From SAR202 cluster bacterium (GTDB lineage Bacteria > Chloroflexota > Dehalococcoidia > Lucifugimonadales > UBA3495), in NCBI GenBank assembly GCA_013204585.1, contig JABMNL010000030.1, positions 1 through 64,000 on the forward strand: 64,000 nt of DNA, written 5' to 3'. The notes beneath the pieces were generated by a model, which saw nothing but the letters and a program-made list of their open reading frames with translations, had not been told where the DNA came from and did not search any database. The position numbers were made by a program, and so were the translations under genes. Numbering within the stretch: position 1 is the stretch's first letter; the number at the start of each line of letters is the position of its first letter. This document shows, in pieces, positions 1-8,251 of this stretch.

Positions 1-46
<46 letters not shown>

Positions 47-310
47 TACGGAGCAACAAACCAGGTCTATTAATTCCCGATTCGTCGGGATGCAGAGGCT
101 CGGTACACTCCTAGGTCGTTCGGTGAGTGTTCCGTTTTCCCGAAAGTCGACAGGTAGAGCGCAAATGTGCTCCCCGGCTCACGGAGACGGTTCCCTAAGA
201 AAGCTCATCGACCCCGAACTAGATTCGGGCCTATTAACTAAGCAAACAAAACTACGAACAACACCTAGTCTTTCTTTCACTACTCAGTAGTTAACGCGCA
301 AATAAAAAAA
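47..310 (+). other. 16S rRNA 3' trailer, no tRNA and no 23S
   Basis: This stretch separates the 16S 3' end from a terminator and holds no tRNA (no TTC-arm or CCA-like acceptor pattern seen) and no start of 23S rRNA. It contains two short hairpins, CCCGA-TTCG-TCGGG at 76-89 and CCCGAA/TTCGGG at about 213-229. These could be part of the precursor processing structure, but the matching 5' leader is outside the window. Confidence 0.6.
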
Positions 311-340
311 GCCCCGACGTAAGTCGGGGCTTTTTGTTTT
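311..340 (+). terminator. Intrinsic terminator of the 16S transcript
   Basis: A perfect 8-bp stem GCCCCGAC/GTCGGGGC with a GTAA loop (311-330) is followed by TTTTTGTTTT and preceded by an A-run. It ends the 16S transcript about 265 bases after the mature 3' end, so 23S rRNA is not co-transcribed here. Confidence 0.9.
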
Positions 341-413
341 CTGCCATCAACGCTCTTTTTCTTGAATTATCAGCAGGTTGAGTCTGCTCTGGTATGGCTT
401 AGGCTGGACGGGC

Positions 414-570
414 GGAAATCCCTCTAGTCCCCCCCGGAGACAACGCTCCTTTCAAGACGGTAGGGGCACGGCAGTGCCGTGCCTCTACCGTACATTTACA
501 AAGAAGTAACCACTTTCTAGGAAGGGCATCAAAAAAGCCCCCCTTTCGTAAAGGGGGGCGGGGGATTTCC
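414..570. repeat. Intergenic palindromic repeat, copy A
   Basis: The left end reads GGAAATCCCTCTAGTCCCCC and the right end GGGGGGCGGGGGATTTCC, so the ends are imperfect terminal inverted repeats. Next to the right end is the family core CCCCCCTTTCGTAAAGGGGGG. A second palindrome, with arms CGGTAGGGGCACGGCA and TGCCGTGCCTCTACCG (one G-T wobble), sits inside at about 459-490. No coding capacity is seen. Related copies occur at 2.5, 4.2, 13.1-13.3 and 29.7 kb, always between genes. Confidence 0.75.
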
Positions 571-572
571 GG

Positions 573-1397
573 CTACCTACTTGCGTCGGCTTTCATGTCT
601 AAGTCCCACGCCATATCACTGAAGCGCTCAATGACACCGGCTACTCTCCGGCCAATCTCTACGTTGGGAGAATGCCCAAATCCATGATAAATCTGCAGGT
701 GCCGATGCTCCTCAGGTAACGCCTGGTAATCGGACAAAATGTTTTCTATCCTTACTCTCTCGTCCTGGTCGCAACCGATGACCAACGTGGGCACCCTAAT
801 CTCACTCAATCTGTCTCTGAGCCTCAATGCCGCCATGGACCGCTTCCCTCCGATGTAACGCTCAACAGGGTTGCGCGCTATGTCGGCCATTACGGCCTCC
901 TTGAAGTCCTCAGTCACATCATGGGAAGCCAAGCCCATGTCGCCTAGCGGCGGCCCAGAGCCCCGAAAGGTTTCCTTCAACTCTTCGTCCCAACCGTCAT
1001 TCAGCGCCCGCCCATTCAAGGGCGTGGAGTTCATTAACACCAACCCCTTAATGCGGTCTTGATGCTCCAAAGCGAACTTAGTAACTACCCCGCCCCCCAT
1101 GGAATGACCGACCAGAGTGAAGCCGTTCAGCTTTAGGGCTTCGGTCGCATTAAAGAGATCACACGCGATGGTTTCTATGGAGTAGTCCTCTTCATTGGGT
1201 GTGCGATCAGAATTCCCAGCTCCTCGGTTATTCAAGACGATTACGCGAAAGCGGTCCTCCGACATGTTTTCCAGGGTGTAGTGCCAGATGGCAGCCGATG
1301 TGGAATACCCGTGCACCAATACCACTGTATCTAGACCGTGCCCGTGCTCAAAATACTCCAGATTGACCGGGCCAGCCTGAACCAACTTGGATTCCAT
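573..1397 (-). CDS. Alpha/beta hydrolase
   Basis: This is an alpha/beta-hydrolase-fold enzyme of about 274 residues. The sequence shows the oxyanion-hole strand VVLVHGYS, the nucleophile elbow GHSMGG with its catalytic serine, an acid region in VIGCDQDERV, and the C-terminal catalytic histidine in GFGHSPN. The substrate cannot be read from sequence; esters, lactones and C-C bond hydrolysis are all possible in this family. No signal peptide is visible, so it is probably cytoplasmic. The start is placed at an ATG preceded by AAGGTG. A GTG at 1451 would add 18 residues but has no good ribosome binding site. It stands alone, followed by repeat copy A. Confidence 0.85.
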   Translation of the reverse strand: MESKLVQAGPVNLEYFEHGHGLDTVVLVHGYSTSAAIWHYTLENMSEDRFRVIVLNNRGAGNSDRTPNEEDYSIETIACDLFNATEALKLNGFTLVGHSMGGGVVTKFALEHQDRIKGLVLMNSTPLNGRALNDGWDEELKETFRGSGPPLGDMGLASHDVTEDFKEAVMADIARNPVERYIGGKRSMAALRLRDRLSEIRVPTLVIGCDQDERVRIENILSDYQALPEEHRHLQIYHGFGHSPNVEIGRRVAGVIERFSDMAWDLDMKADASR

Positions 1398-1550
1398 GCA
1401 CACCTTACCTATGCCACCATCGCGTAAGTGGACTTCTTCAATCCTAGACACATTAACCGTTAACTGAAAGCATCCCTACCACATTGGTACCAAAGCTAAG
1501 AAAACCATGCCTGCTGCGCATCGGTCAAACTTGGGTTATTCTTACCAGGA

Positions 1551-1588
1551 GCTAGAATCAGGGGCTAGAATCAGGGGCTAGGATTAGG
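1551..1588. repeat. Short tandem repeat, about 3 x 13 bp
   Basis: The unit GCTAGAATCAGGG occurs twice exactly (1551-1576), followed by a diverged third copy GCTAGGATTAGG. It lies in the 258-base gap between the divergent hydrolase and SDR genes, 67 bases upstream of the SDR start, so it could affect the SDR promoter. No clear -35/-10 pair was identified in the gap. Confidence 0.7.
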
Positions 1589-1655
1589 CCGCAATTTCGG
1601 CTGCCAGTAATAGCTTAATTAGGCCGAATCCACTCAAGGCAGCATTGGAGAAATA

Positions 1656-2408
1656 ATGAGACTAGAAGGAAAAGTTGCTCTAATTACCGGCGGCGCCAAC
1701 GGAATGGGTGCCGAGGAAGCCAAATTATTCGCCAGAGAAGGGGCCAAAGTCGCCATCGCTGACCTCCGAGAGGAGGACGGAAAGAAAGTGGAGGCCGAGA
1801 TTGCCGAGGCTGGCGGCCAGGCAACGTTTGTTGCGCTAGATGTTAGCAAAGAGGACCAGTGGGAACGGGCCGTCGCCCAGGTGGTGGCCAAGTTCGGCAA
1901 ACTCGACATTCTAATCAACAACGCAGGCATCAGCGGCAGCGCCGAAAAGGACCTAGGCAGCACCGAAGCCTGGGACCGGCTCATGGACATCAACGCCAAA
2001 GGGGTGTTCTTAGGCATGAAGCATGCTATCCCAGAGATGGAGAAGGCTGGCGGCGGGGCCATCGTAAATATCTCGTCCATCTCCGGATTCGTCGGCCAGT
2101 CCTACATCCACCCCGGCTACAACGCTTCAAAAGGAGCGGTCCGGCTGGTGACCAAAGCGGCGGCTGTCCAACACGCCAAAAGCAACATTCGGGTCAACTC
2201 TGTCCATCCGGGCAGTATGCCCGCAATGCTGACCTCAGGAGTCAGGGGAGACGGCGGCAGCCAGGAAGCCAGGTTGGCGGCAATACCAATGGGACGTGAA
2301 GGCCGACCAATCGAGGTTGCCAACGCAGTGCTGTTCCTAGCCTCGGACGAGGCGTCTTACATCACCGGCACTGAACTATTAGTAGACGGCGGGTTCACCG
2401 CTAAATAG
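1656..2408 (+). CDS. SDR family NAD(P)-dependent oxidoreductase
   Basis: This is a classical short-chain dehydrogenase/reductase of 250 residues, the usual length. It has the cofactor motif TGGANGMG (residues 11-18), an acidic residue after the second strand (Asp36) that favours NAD(H) over NADP(H), the NNAG motif (88-91), the active-site serine in NISSISG, and YNASK with Tyr155 and Lys159. The C-terminal ITGTELLVDGG is typical of FabG/BDH-like members. The substrate is unknown. The ATG follows GGAG at 1647-1650 and the gene ends in TAG. It is monocistronic and followed by repeat copy B. Confidence 0.92.
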   Translation: MRLEGKVALITGGANGMGAEEAKLFAREGAKVAIADLREEDGKKVEAEIAEAGGQATFVALDVSKEDQWERAVAQVVAKFGKLDILINNAGISGSAEKDLGSTEAWDRLMDINAKGVFLGMKHAIPEMEKAGGGAIVNISSISGFVGQSYIHPGYNASKGAVRLVTKAAAVQHAKSNIRVNSVHPGSMPAMLTSGVRGDGGSQEARLAAIPMGREGRPIEVANAVLFLASDEASYITGTELLVDGGFTAK

Positions 2409-2478
2409 TCTCTCTAGCTAGGCTGGGCCAGGGATAACCGTATATCCGAGCAAAAACTGTATCCATAGCAGGCACGAC

Positions 2479-2602
2479 GAAATCCCCCTAGCCCCCTTTA
2501 ACAAAGGGGGGCTGTTGCTCTAGGCTATTCCGGTAGCAAAAAGTACCCACTTTGAAAAATGGTTAAAGCTCCCCTTCGTAAAGGGGGGTTGGGGGGATTT
2601 CC
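2479..2602. repeat. Intergenic palindromic repeat, copy B
   Basis: The copy is bounded by GAAATCCCCCTAG on the left and GGGGGGATTTCC on the right. It has two core palindromes, CCCCCTTTAACAAAGGGGG near the left and CCCCTTCGTAAAGGGG near the right. It sits between the convergent SDR and hydrolase genes and has no coding capacity, the same architecture as copies A, C and E. Confidence 0.75.
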
Positions 2603-2646
2603 TCACTTCCCCTCAGCCACACCCGAGTCGGCCTACCTCAACCGTT

Positions 2647-3474
2647 CTAGACCCACTTCCCAGCCTCCACGGTCGTCAGAAAGTCCAGCACTGTCCTGTT
2701 GAACAGGTCGGGCTCTTCCAGGTTGATTGTGTGTCCGCTCTGGGGGAAAACGGCCAGGCCGCAGGACGGTATGTTCCGCTTCATGAAGACGGCCGGTTCC
2801 ACGCATGGCCCGTCTTCGTCGCCAATTAACACCAGGGTCGGGGCCTTAATCTTTTTAAGGCCCTCTTCCAATTGATAGATGGTGGGACGCTTCATCTGGA
2901 CTCCCCTGAATGTAAGCGCCGAACCCTGGGCAGAGTGGGACGCTAACCCGGCGTGAAACTTGGCCCACCCCACCGGGTCTTTGCGTAGAAATTGCACCCT
3001 TTCGGCACCCCTGGCGTAGCCATCGGCGAATTGCTCCATCCCTTCAGAGAGCATCGACTCGCTGAGCGCCTGCCACGATGCAACTAACCTCTCCCGGTCG
3101 GTGCTGCCAGCGCCGGCCGAGGCCACAATCAACGCCCGGCACATCTCTGGATGGGCGATGGCGAAACTTATGGTGACGGTGCCACCCATCGACAAACCAC
3201 CGATGTAGGCTTGGTCGATACCCAAATGACGTAACAACCGGTACAGGTCTTCCACTTGGTGGTCCTGCGAGTAGGCGGTCGGGTCGTCAGGCACACCTGA
3301 GGGCGGGTAACCCCGGTGGCAATAAGTTATGACCTGGTAACGCCGAGCAAAGAAATTCACCTGAGGCTCCCAACTGGTGATGTCACCAGCGAACTCATGA
3401 CCCCACACTATGGGATAACCTTCGCCGGCCACCTGGTAGTGAATCTCAACTCCATCGGACGAAAAGGCGGGCAT
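2647..3474 (-). CDS. Alpha/beta hydrolase
   Basis: This is a second, unrelated-looking alpha/beta hydrolase of 275 residues. Visible elements are PIVWGHEFAGD at the oxyanion loop, the nucleophile elbow GLSMGG (serine near residue 95), the acid GDEDGPC and the histidine QSGHTINLEEP. The layout resembles 3-oxoadipate enol-lactonase or MhpC-type hydrolases, but the substrate is not determined. The start is the ATG at 3474, with GGAG eight bases upstream; a TTG two codons earlier is less likely. No signal peptide is seen. Confidence 0.87.
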   Translation of the reverse strand: MPAFSSDGVEIHYQVAGEGYPIVWGHEFAGDITSWEPQVNFFARRYQVITYCHRGYPPSGVPDDPTAYSQDHQVEDLYRLLRHLGIDQAYIGGLSMGGTVTISFAIAHPEMCRALIVASAGAGSTDRERLVASWQALSESMLSEGMEQFADGYARGAERVQFLRKDPVGWAKFHAGLASHSAQGSALTFRGVQMKRPTIYQLEEGLKKIKAPTLVLIGDEDGPCVEPAVFMKRNIPSCGLAVFPQSGHTINLEEPDLFNRTVLDFLTTVEAGKWV

Positions 3475-3625
3475 ATTCAAGACTCCAATCAGTTAATTTC
3501 AGATACGTTTTTGGGATGATAGGTTGCCGGGGCAAGACCGTCAATTTGGGGGTTGTTTCGCCTCGGAAAACAGGCTAGGCTTCGCCAATCCTGATTTAAC
3601 CAATACTAAATGGCCGGAGGACATC

Positions 3626-4033
3626 ATGCTGAACAAAGTGCACCACGTAACCTATGTCGTTGAGAGTGTCTCCGACATGGCTGGTTATATGGAGAAAAGC
3701 TTCGGACTCAAACCAATTTCGCAAGACGAGTTCACCGAGCAGGGCTTCAAGTCCATCTTATTCCGCATCGGCGAGACCCTGGTGGATTTCTTCGAGCCAC
3801 TGCGGGAAGACACCACCATGGCCCGGCAACTAAAGGCCACCGGACCCGGCGTGATGCACGTGGCCTGGGGTGTGGATGAAATCGACCAAGCGTTCAAACA
3901 CCTCCAAGAAAGCGGCAGCGCCATGCGTGGCGACGCCCCTGCCATCAGCCCATTTGGCTACAAAACAGCCAACATCGAAACCGACAGCTCCCACGGCATC
4001 CACTTCCAACTGGCCGAGGGCGAGCCAGCGTAG
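3626..4033 (+). CDS. VOC family protein, methylmalonyl-CoA epimerase-like
   Basis: This is a 135-residue vicinal-oxygen-chelate (glyoxalase-fold) protein with two beta-alpha-beta-beta-beta halves. The start KVHHVTYVVESV, the middle VDFFEPL and GVMHVAWGVDEI resemble methylmalonyl-CoA epimerases. Candidate metal ligands are His6/7, Glu57 and His78. The last ligand position, usually Glu in epimerases, reads Gln128 in GIHFQLAE, so the reaction may differ. The start is fixed by GGAGG at 3616-3620, five bases before ATG. No methylmalonyl-CoA mutase is nearby. Confidence 0.82.
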   Translation: MLNKVHHVTYVVESVSDMAGYMEKSFGLKPISQDEFTEQGFKSILFRIGETLVDFFEPLREDTTMARQLKATGPGVMHVAWGVDEIDQAFKHLQESGSAMRGDAPAISPFGYKTANIETDSSHGIHFQLAEGEPA

Positions 4034-4110
4034 GTGTCTGCCACTCAAGCAGGCGTTGCCTCAAAAGTAGCGAAAGAACCTAGTTTTCGGTCCGAACAGC
4101 CCTATCCACA

Positions 4111-4182
4111 TGTCACCCTGAGCGTAGCGATGGGTCCGCCAAGGCGGTGCTTGGAAGATTCTTCGCTACGCTCAGAATGACA
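4111..4182. repeat. Inverted repeat element (GAGCGTAGCGA type)
   Basis: The left arm TGTCACCCTGAGCGTAGCGA and the right arm TTCGCTACGCTCAGAATGACA form a long imperfect inverted repeat around a roughly 30-base centre. A transcript would fold into a large hairpin. It lies just after the VOC gene and before repeat copy C. No open reading frame is present, so it looks like a non-autonomous or REP-like element. Confidence 0.7.
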
Positions 4183-4208
4183 GTTTTGAAGCAAAGCCTT
4201 TCAAGGAC

Positions 4209-4283
4209 GGAAATCCCCCTGGCCCCTTTTTAAACGGGGGAATTCAAAGCCCCACTTTCGTAAAGGGGGGTTGGGGGGATTTC
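4209..4283. repeat. Intergenic palindromic repeat, copy C
   Basis: This short copy of the same family is bounded by GGAAATCCCCCTGGCCCC and GGGGGGATTTC, with an internal CCCCACTTTCGTAAAGGGG core. It lies between the convergent VOC and LLM genes. Confidence 0.72.
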
Positions 4284-4321
4284 TCCGACTCAACGCTACC
4301 GAGGTTTTCTGGCGTCTGCCC

Positions 4322-5275
4322 CTAAACCTTCGGCCACACCTGGGTCGCAAAGTCTTCCATGCGGCCCAGCATTGTATCTAAGTCATTGGTCTGCCGCAGA
4401 AAGTCCCAAATCATGGTCGTTACGCCCATGTCCTGGTAGCGGCGTATGTCCCCTGCTATCTGGTCTGCATCGCCGACAAAGGGCAGGCGGTCCGACCCGG
4501 CGGATTCCTTCTTCAGCTCGAACTGGTGAGTCCGGTAGATTGTCTCAATCTCTGCCGGGTCCCGGCCAAAGCGCGCGGCGTACTGGGCCAGTCGCTCAAG
4601 CCCAGCCTTAAGTTGCTCCGGAGTTCCCATCGGAAAGGTCGGGTTAGACCCCAGTGGATACCAACCATTACCCAATTCGGCGGTGCGGCGCATTGCCGGG
4701 CGGCTCTCCCCGCCCACCCAGATGGGCGGATGGGGCTTCTGCACCGGCTTGGGCAGAAAGCTTATGTCATCGAAGCTGATGTACTTGCCGTCGAAGCTGG
4801 GGTTGTCCTCAGTCCACAGGACTTTAAAGGCCCGGATGTATTCGTCGGTCACCGCCCCTCTTTCTTCGAACGGCGGCAGACCCAGAGCTTGAAACTCCTC
4901 TCGCATCCAGCCAACGCCGACTCCGACCACCAACCGCCCCCCAGATAGGACGTCCAACGTCGCCAGCGACTTGGCGGCAATCAGCGGGTTCCGGTGCGGG
5001 ACGATTAATACGCTGGTCACGAGGCGAATCTTGCTGGTCTGCCCGGCGATGAAGGACAGCAGGGTAAGCTGTTCCATGGACTCGCCAGATGTTGAGCCAG
5101 GAAATTCTCCGCCCTCGGTATACGGATAGGTCGAAGAAATGTTGTTGGGCACCAGGATATGGTCGCCAGTAAGCAGGGCATCAAAGCCAAGTTCCTCACC
5201 CTTCCTAGCGATTATTCCCAGTCTTTCGGGAGTGGCTAATCCGCCTCTCCCAGGCAATGTGAACCCGTATTTCAT
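4322..5275 (-). CDS. LLM class flavin/F420-dependent oxidoreductase
   Basis: This 317-residue protein is a luciferase-like TIM-barrel oxidoreductase. The segments MKYGFTLPGRGG, TGDHILVP, TSVLIVPHRNPL, TLDVLSGGRL and GVGVGWMREEF match the Rv2161c-like subgroup usually assigned to coenzyme F420. PPIWVGGES and GNGWYPLG follow in the expected order. It would carry out a two-electron reduction or Baeyer-Villiger-type oxidation on an unknown substrate; FMN use cannot be excluded. GGAG lies eight bases before the ATG. No signal peptide is seen. Confidence 0.88.
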   Translation of the reverse strand: MKYGFTLPGRGGLATPERLGIIARKGEELGFDALLTGDHILVPNNISSTYPYTEGGEFPGSTSGESMEQLTLLSFIAGQTSKIRLVTSVLIVPHRNPLIAAKSLATLDVLSGGRLVVGVGVGWMREEFQALGLPPFEERGAVTDEYIRAFKVLWTEDNPSFDGKYISFDDISFLPKPVQKPHPPIWVGGESRPAMRRTAELGNGWYPLGSNPTFPMGTPEQLKAGLERLAQYAARFGRDPAEIETIYRTHQFELKKESAGSDRLPFVGDADQIAGDIRRYQDMGVTTMIWDFLRQTNDLDTMLGRMEDFATQVWPKV

Positions 5276-5318
5276 AATTTGGACTCCGATTTATGTCAAG
5301 TCATTAATTAGTTATGGG

Positions 5319-5906
5319 CTATCCGGTCTTAGCCGCCTCGCGGGCCGTCTCCAAGCGTTTGCGACTTAACTCTGTCCTGGGGTGGTCCGCTCCCAGTACC
5401 CGCTCTCGGTCCTCGATTATCTCCTGGTGCATTTCAGCCGCCTCGGCGTACCGCCCCAGCGCCGCGTAGGTGTTGGCCAAACTACTCCGACTGCGTAATG
5501 TGTCCGGGTGGTCTGCCCCTAAAACTTGAATGCGCTGAGCCAAAATTTGCTGGAACATGGGTAGCGCTTCTGCGTACCGGCCCGCTGCGTAGTAGGTGTT
5601 GGCCAGGCGGCTGAGGCTGCGCAAGGTCTGTGGGTGCTCCGGCCCCAGCTTCTCTTGGTGAATCCTGATATTTTCAGAATAGAGGGCGACGCATTCATCG
5701 TATTGAAGTATCGCGCGCAGGGACCGGGCCAGTCCGCTTCGGGCATTGATCGTCTGAAAGTGTTTTTCCCCTTGGGCTTCGAACCTAGCCGCCAAGACCC
5801 CGCGCAACAGCTTTACCGCTCCATTAAATAGCTTCGCGGAATGGAGCGCCCTAGCCTGGGTCTCCAGGTGTGACATGACCGACGAGTCAAATTTCTGTTT
5901 GGCCAA
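5319..5906 (-). CDS. Tetratricopeptide repeat protein
   Basis: The 195-residue protein is mostly kinesin-light-chain-type TPR units with a 42-residue period. LGPEHPQTLRSLSRLANTYY, LGADHPDTLRSRSSLANTYA and LGADHPRTELSRKRL mark successive units after a diverged first repeat. Such repeats are protein-binding scaffolds; no enzyme domain is present. The predicted start is a TTG one base after the stop of the upstream alcohol dehydrogenase, suggesting translational coupling. An ATG at 5876 is an alternative. Confidence 0.8.
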   Translation of the reverse strand: MAKQKFDSSVMSHLETQARALHSAKLFNGAVKLLRGVLAARFEAQGEKHFQTINARSGLARSLRAILQYDECVALYSENIRIHQEKLGPEHPQTLRSLSRLANTYYAAGRYAEALPMFQQILAQRIQVLGADHPDTLRSRSSLANTYAALGRYAEAAEMHQEIIEDRERVLGADHPRTELSRKRLETAREAAKTG

Positions 5907-5907
5907 A

Positions 5908-7113
5908 TTAGAAGGCCTTTTTCAAAACCTCCATCACCTGTTCTACCGAGGTGATGGGTATGGCGTTATTACGGCAGCCGCCGTCGGTGAGCACCAATTC
6001 GGCAATCCTGGGCAGGTCTGCCTCGGGAATCTCCAGTTCGCGGATTCGGTGGGGCATACCCAGTCCCAGAATAAAGTCGTCCACGGCCCGGGCGGCCATC
6101 TCAGCCGCCACATCGTCGCTCATCCCCCTGGTGTCCAAACCCGCCGACCGCGCAAGGAGTGCCTGCTTGGCAGCAGAAACCGGGCGGTTGAATTCCATGA
6201 CGTAGGGCTGGGTGACGCAGGAGGTGTACCCGTGTCCCACCGAATATTGCACCCCAAGTATGTGGCCGATGGCATGGCTCATGCCGGTGGCGAAGTTGGG
6301 CGCTCCCATCATGGACAGCCACGCGGCCACCAAACATTGTTGCCGGGCTTCAGTATCGCCGTTCGACTCACGCGACATGGGCAGATAGGTGAACAACATT
6401 TCCGCCGCAGTGAGCACCGGTGCGTCGATGGCCGGCTGGTTGCCGGTGGTATACAGCCGCTCGATGCAGTGGTCCAGGGCTTTCACTCCGGTGGATAGCC
6501 AGAGCCAATCGGGGGTTCCCTCGGTCATCGCCGAGTCCAGAATTATCAAATCGGAGTACAAACGGGGATGGCGCACCCGTATCTTGTGCCCCACCTGGTC
6601 GTCCAACACGTTGCCGCCGCCCTGGTTAAACTCGCCAGCAGAAAGCGTGGTCGGGATGGACACCTGTAGCGGCAAATCCTTGCCGTCCAGGTTGGGGGTT
6701 AGCATCATGTCTTGCTCTTCGCCCAACCTGCGTAGCTGCTCCACCGTGGTGATTCCCTCGACCATCATCACGGCAATCATCCGCGCGGCGTCGGAGATGG
6801 TGCTGCCGCCGACGCCAACCAAGGTGTCAACATTGTTGGCCACGGCCAAGTTGGCGGCCTCCACGGCGGTGGACAACGGCGCGCGCTGGATTAGGCCCGA
6901 ATAGACTCCGGCGCACATATCACCCAACCCGTCGACAATCCGGGTAACCGAGTTGGTCTTTTCGGCCACAGACCGGCCCGACAGCACCAATACCCGCTTA
7001 CCGCCCAGGTTCTGTACCTCGTCTCTCAGTGAATCAACCTTCCCGTGTCCGAACACTATTCGGGTGGGGACAGTTGGGTTGAATTCGCCCTGTAGAAGGT
7101 TTTGTTGGGTCAT
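5908..7113 (-). CDS. Iron-containing alcohol dehydrogenase (maleylacetate reductase-like)
   Basis: This is a group III Fe-ADH family member of 401 residues. The N-terminal half has the nucleotide-binding motif GVGGSTISDAA (residues 100-110). The C-terminal helical half has the expected metal ligands Asp193, His215 (KALDHCIE), His280 (GMSHAIGH) and His294 (VGHGYTSC). The overall pattern, including PTRIVFGHGK, resembles maleylacetate reductases and related catabolic dehydrogenases. It acts in the cytosol with NAD(P)H; the substrate is not fixed. The TPR gene follows immediately in the same operon. ATG with GGAG about 11 bases upstream. Confidence 0.88.
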   Translation of the reverse strand: MTQQNLLQGEFNPTVPTRIVFGHGKVDSLRDEVQNLGGKRVLVLSGRSVAEKTNSVTRIVDGLGDMCAGVYSGLIQRAPLSTAVEAANLAVANNVDTLVGVGGSTISDAARMIAVMMVEGITTVEQLRRLGEEQDMMLTPNLDGKDLPLQVSIPTTLSAGEFNQGGGNVLDDQVGHKIRVRHPRLYSDLIILDSAMTEGTPDWLWLSTGVKALDHCIERLYTTGNQPAIDAPVLTAAEMLFTYLPMSRESNGDTEARQQCLVAAWLSMMGAPNFATGMSHAIGHILGVQYSVGHGYTSCVTQPYVMEFNRPVSAAKQALLARSAGLDTRGMSDDVAAEMAARAVDDFILGLGMPHRIRELEIPEADLPRIAELVLTDGGCRNNAIPITSVEQVMEVLKKAF

Positions 7114-7338
7114 AGCTGCGTCTCCGGCCGACAGTGTACTAGGTCAGAGCGATATAGTAGCAAATATGCAGCCCGTGCCACAGCCCTTCAGATTTCTGGC
7201 CCCCGTGACACTTGGCCCTCCGACAAGGTGCCCTTTGGCTCTATTCGGTTAAAGTTCCACTCCTTACCGTTATGCTACTGAACTCAGCTAAAGCAGGGAA
7301 CGTATCTCTGGAATCAGACGAGTTTTAGATTATTAGTG

Positions 7339-7372
7339 AAGATTTTCAGGTCAAACTAACTAGGAAAATCTT
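7339..7372. promoter_or_regulatory. Inverted repeat upstream of the Met-rich operon
   Basis: A perfect 9-bp inverted repeat, AAGATTTTC and GAAAATCTT, is separated by 16 bases. It lies in the 407-base gene-free region (7114-7520) between the divergent alcohol dehydrogenase and the Met-rich gene. It is a candidate operator or leader hairpin. No convincing -35/-10 pair was found next to it, and the rest of the gap shows no tRNA or gene. Confidence 0.4.
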
Positions 7373-7520
7373 GCCGAAATAATATCCTCAGAATACCCCT
7401 CTTCTGCAGCTGTATCCGGCACCTTCAGGTATCCAACCCTACACCACGCGCTCTCCTCTCTATACGGTGACCTACGGCAATAGGCTTGGTTCGTGGGACG
7501 GGCTCATAGGAGGATTACTA

Positions 7521-8168
7521 ATGGGACTGATGGACAAAATGATGGACAGAATGATTAAGAACATGTCCGTCGAAGAAAAAGAAACGATGATGCTCAAAAT
7601 GATGCCTAGCATGATGGAAGGCATCGACGTCAATAAGATGATGCCCAACATGATGGCCCAGATGGGCAGGCTCGTCACATTAACTGGCATCGCCGTTTTC
7701 ATCAACCAGGCACGCAACGACTATGAGTTGAAAGAAGAGTTGGGCGAAACGCTGAACAACTTGAAAGAAAATATGCCTGAGTTTGCTGAAATGATGCGTG
7801 ACATGATGCCGGTCATGATGTCCGTCATATCTGAAACCGGACTGATGAATGGCATGATGAACACCATGGGCAAGATTATGCCGGTCATGATGCCGGTGAT
7901 GGCACCTATGATGCGCGAGATGATGCCCATCATGATGCAAGAGAAGATACCCGAGGTTATGGCGGAACACGAAAGCGTGCGCGAATTCATACCAGAAATG
8001 ATGATGGAAATCATGCCAGAATGCATCGACACGATTCTCCCGATGTTCACACCAGAAAATAATACCGAGTTTCTTTCACGCTTGGCCGAAAAGATGAGCC
8101 GCGCCGCAAGTCGAAAAGAGGTGTCTGGCGAAGATAAAGAGAACCTACAAAAGGAACTAGTTGGCTAG
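7521..8168 (+). CDS. Methionine-rich protein with MMxxMMPxMM repeats
   Basis: The family is not recognised. The 215-residue product has 45 methionines (about 21%), one cysteine (Cys168) and many acidic residues. Methionines are ordered: MMLKMMPSMM (23-32), MMRDMMPVMM (91-100) and MMREMMPIMM (130-139) share one ten-residue motif, and MMPNMMAQM (40-48) is a variant. A mildly hydrophobic stretch lies at 50-62, but there is no signal peptide or clear membrane helix. The start is the ATG seven bases after AGGAGG (7508-7513). It heads a run of co-directional small genes. Thioether binding of Cu(I), oxidant scavenging or hydrophobic client binding are possibilities, none shown by the sequence. Confidence 0.85.
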   Translation: MGLMDKMMDRMIKNMSVEEKETMMLKMMPSMMEGIDVNKMMPNMMAQMGRLVTLTGIAVFINQARNDYELKEELGETLNNLKENMPEFAEMMRDMMPVMMSVISETGLMNGMMNTMGKIMPVMMPVMAPMMREMMPIMMQEKIPEVMAEHESVREFIPEMMMEIMPECIDTILPMFTPENNTEFLSRLAEKMSRAASRKEVSGEDKENLQKELVG

Positions 8169-8251
8169 GCCAGTGCCAGCTTTAATCTCAAACCTAACTA
8201 GCCATTAAGATTTTAGGATCCGGTCTGATACCAAAACAGGAGGCAATGAAG

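Noticed and set aside
90-290. Open frame of 66 codons within the 16S trailer
   Set aside because: It overlaps rRNA processing hairpins, has no ribosome binding site and no recognisable similarity.
4102-4110. CTATCCACA, close to a DnaA box
   Set aside because: It is a single near match far from dnaA; isolated matches are expected by chance.
7472-8050. Met/Ile/His-rich open frames antisense to the Met-rich gene
   Set aside because: They arise because runs of ATG codons read as CAT, ATC or TCA-type codons on the other strand; the sense frame has AGGAGG and a paralogue.
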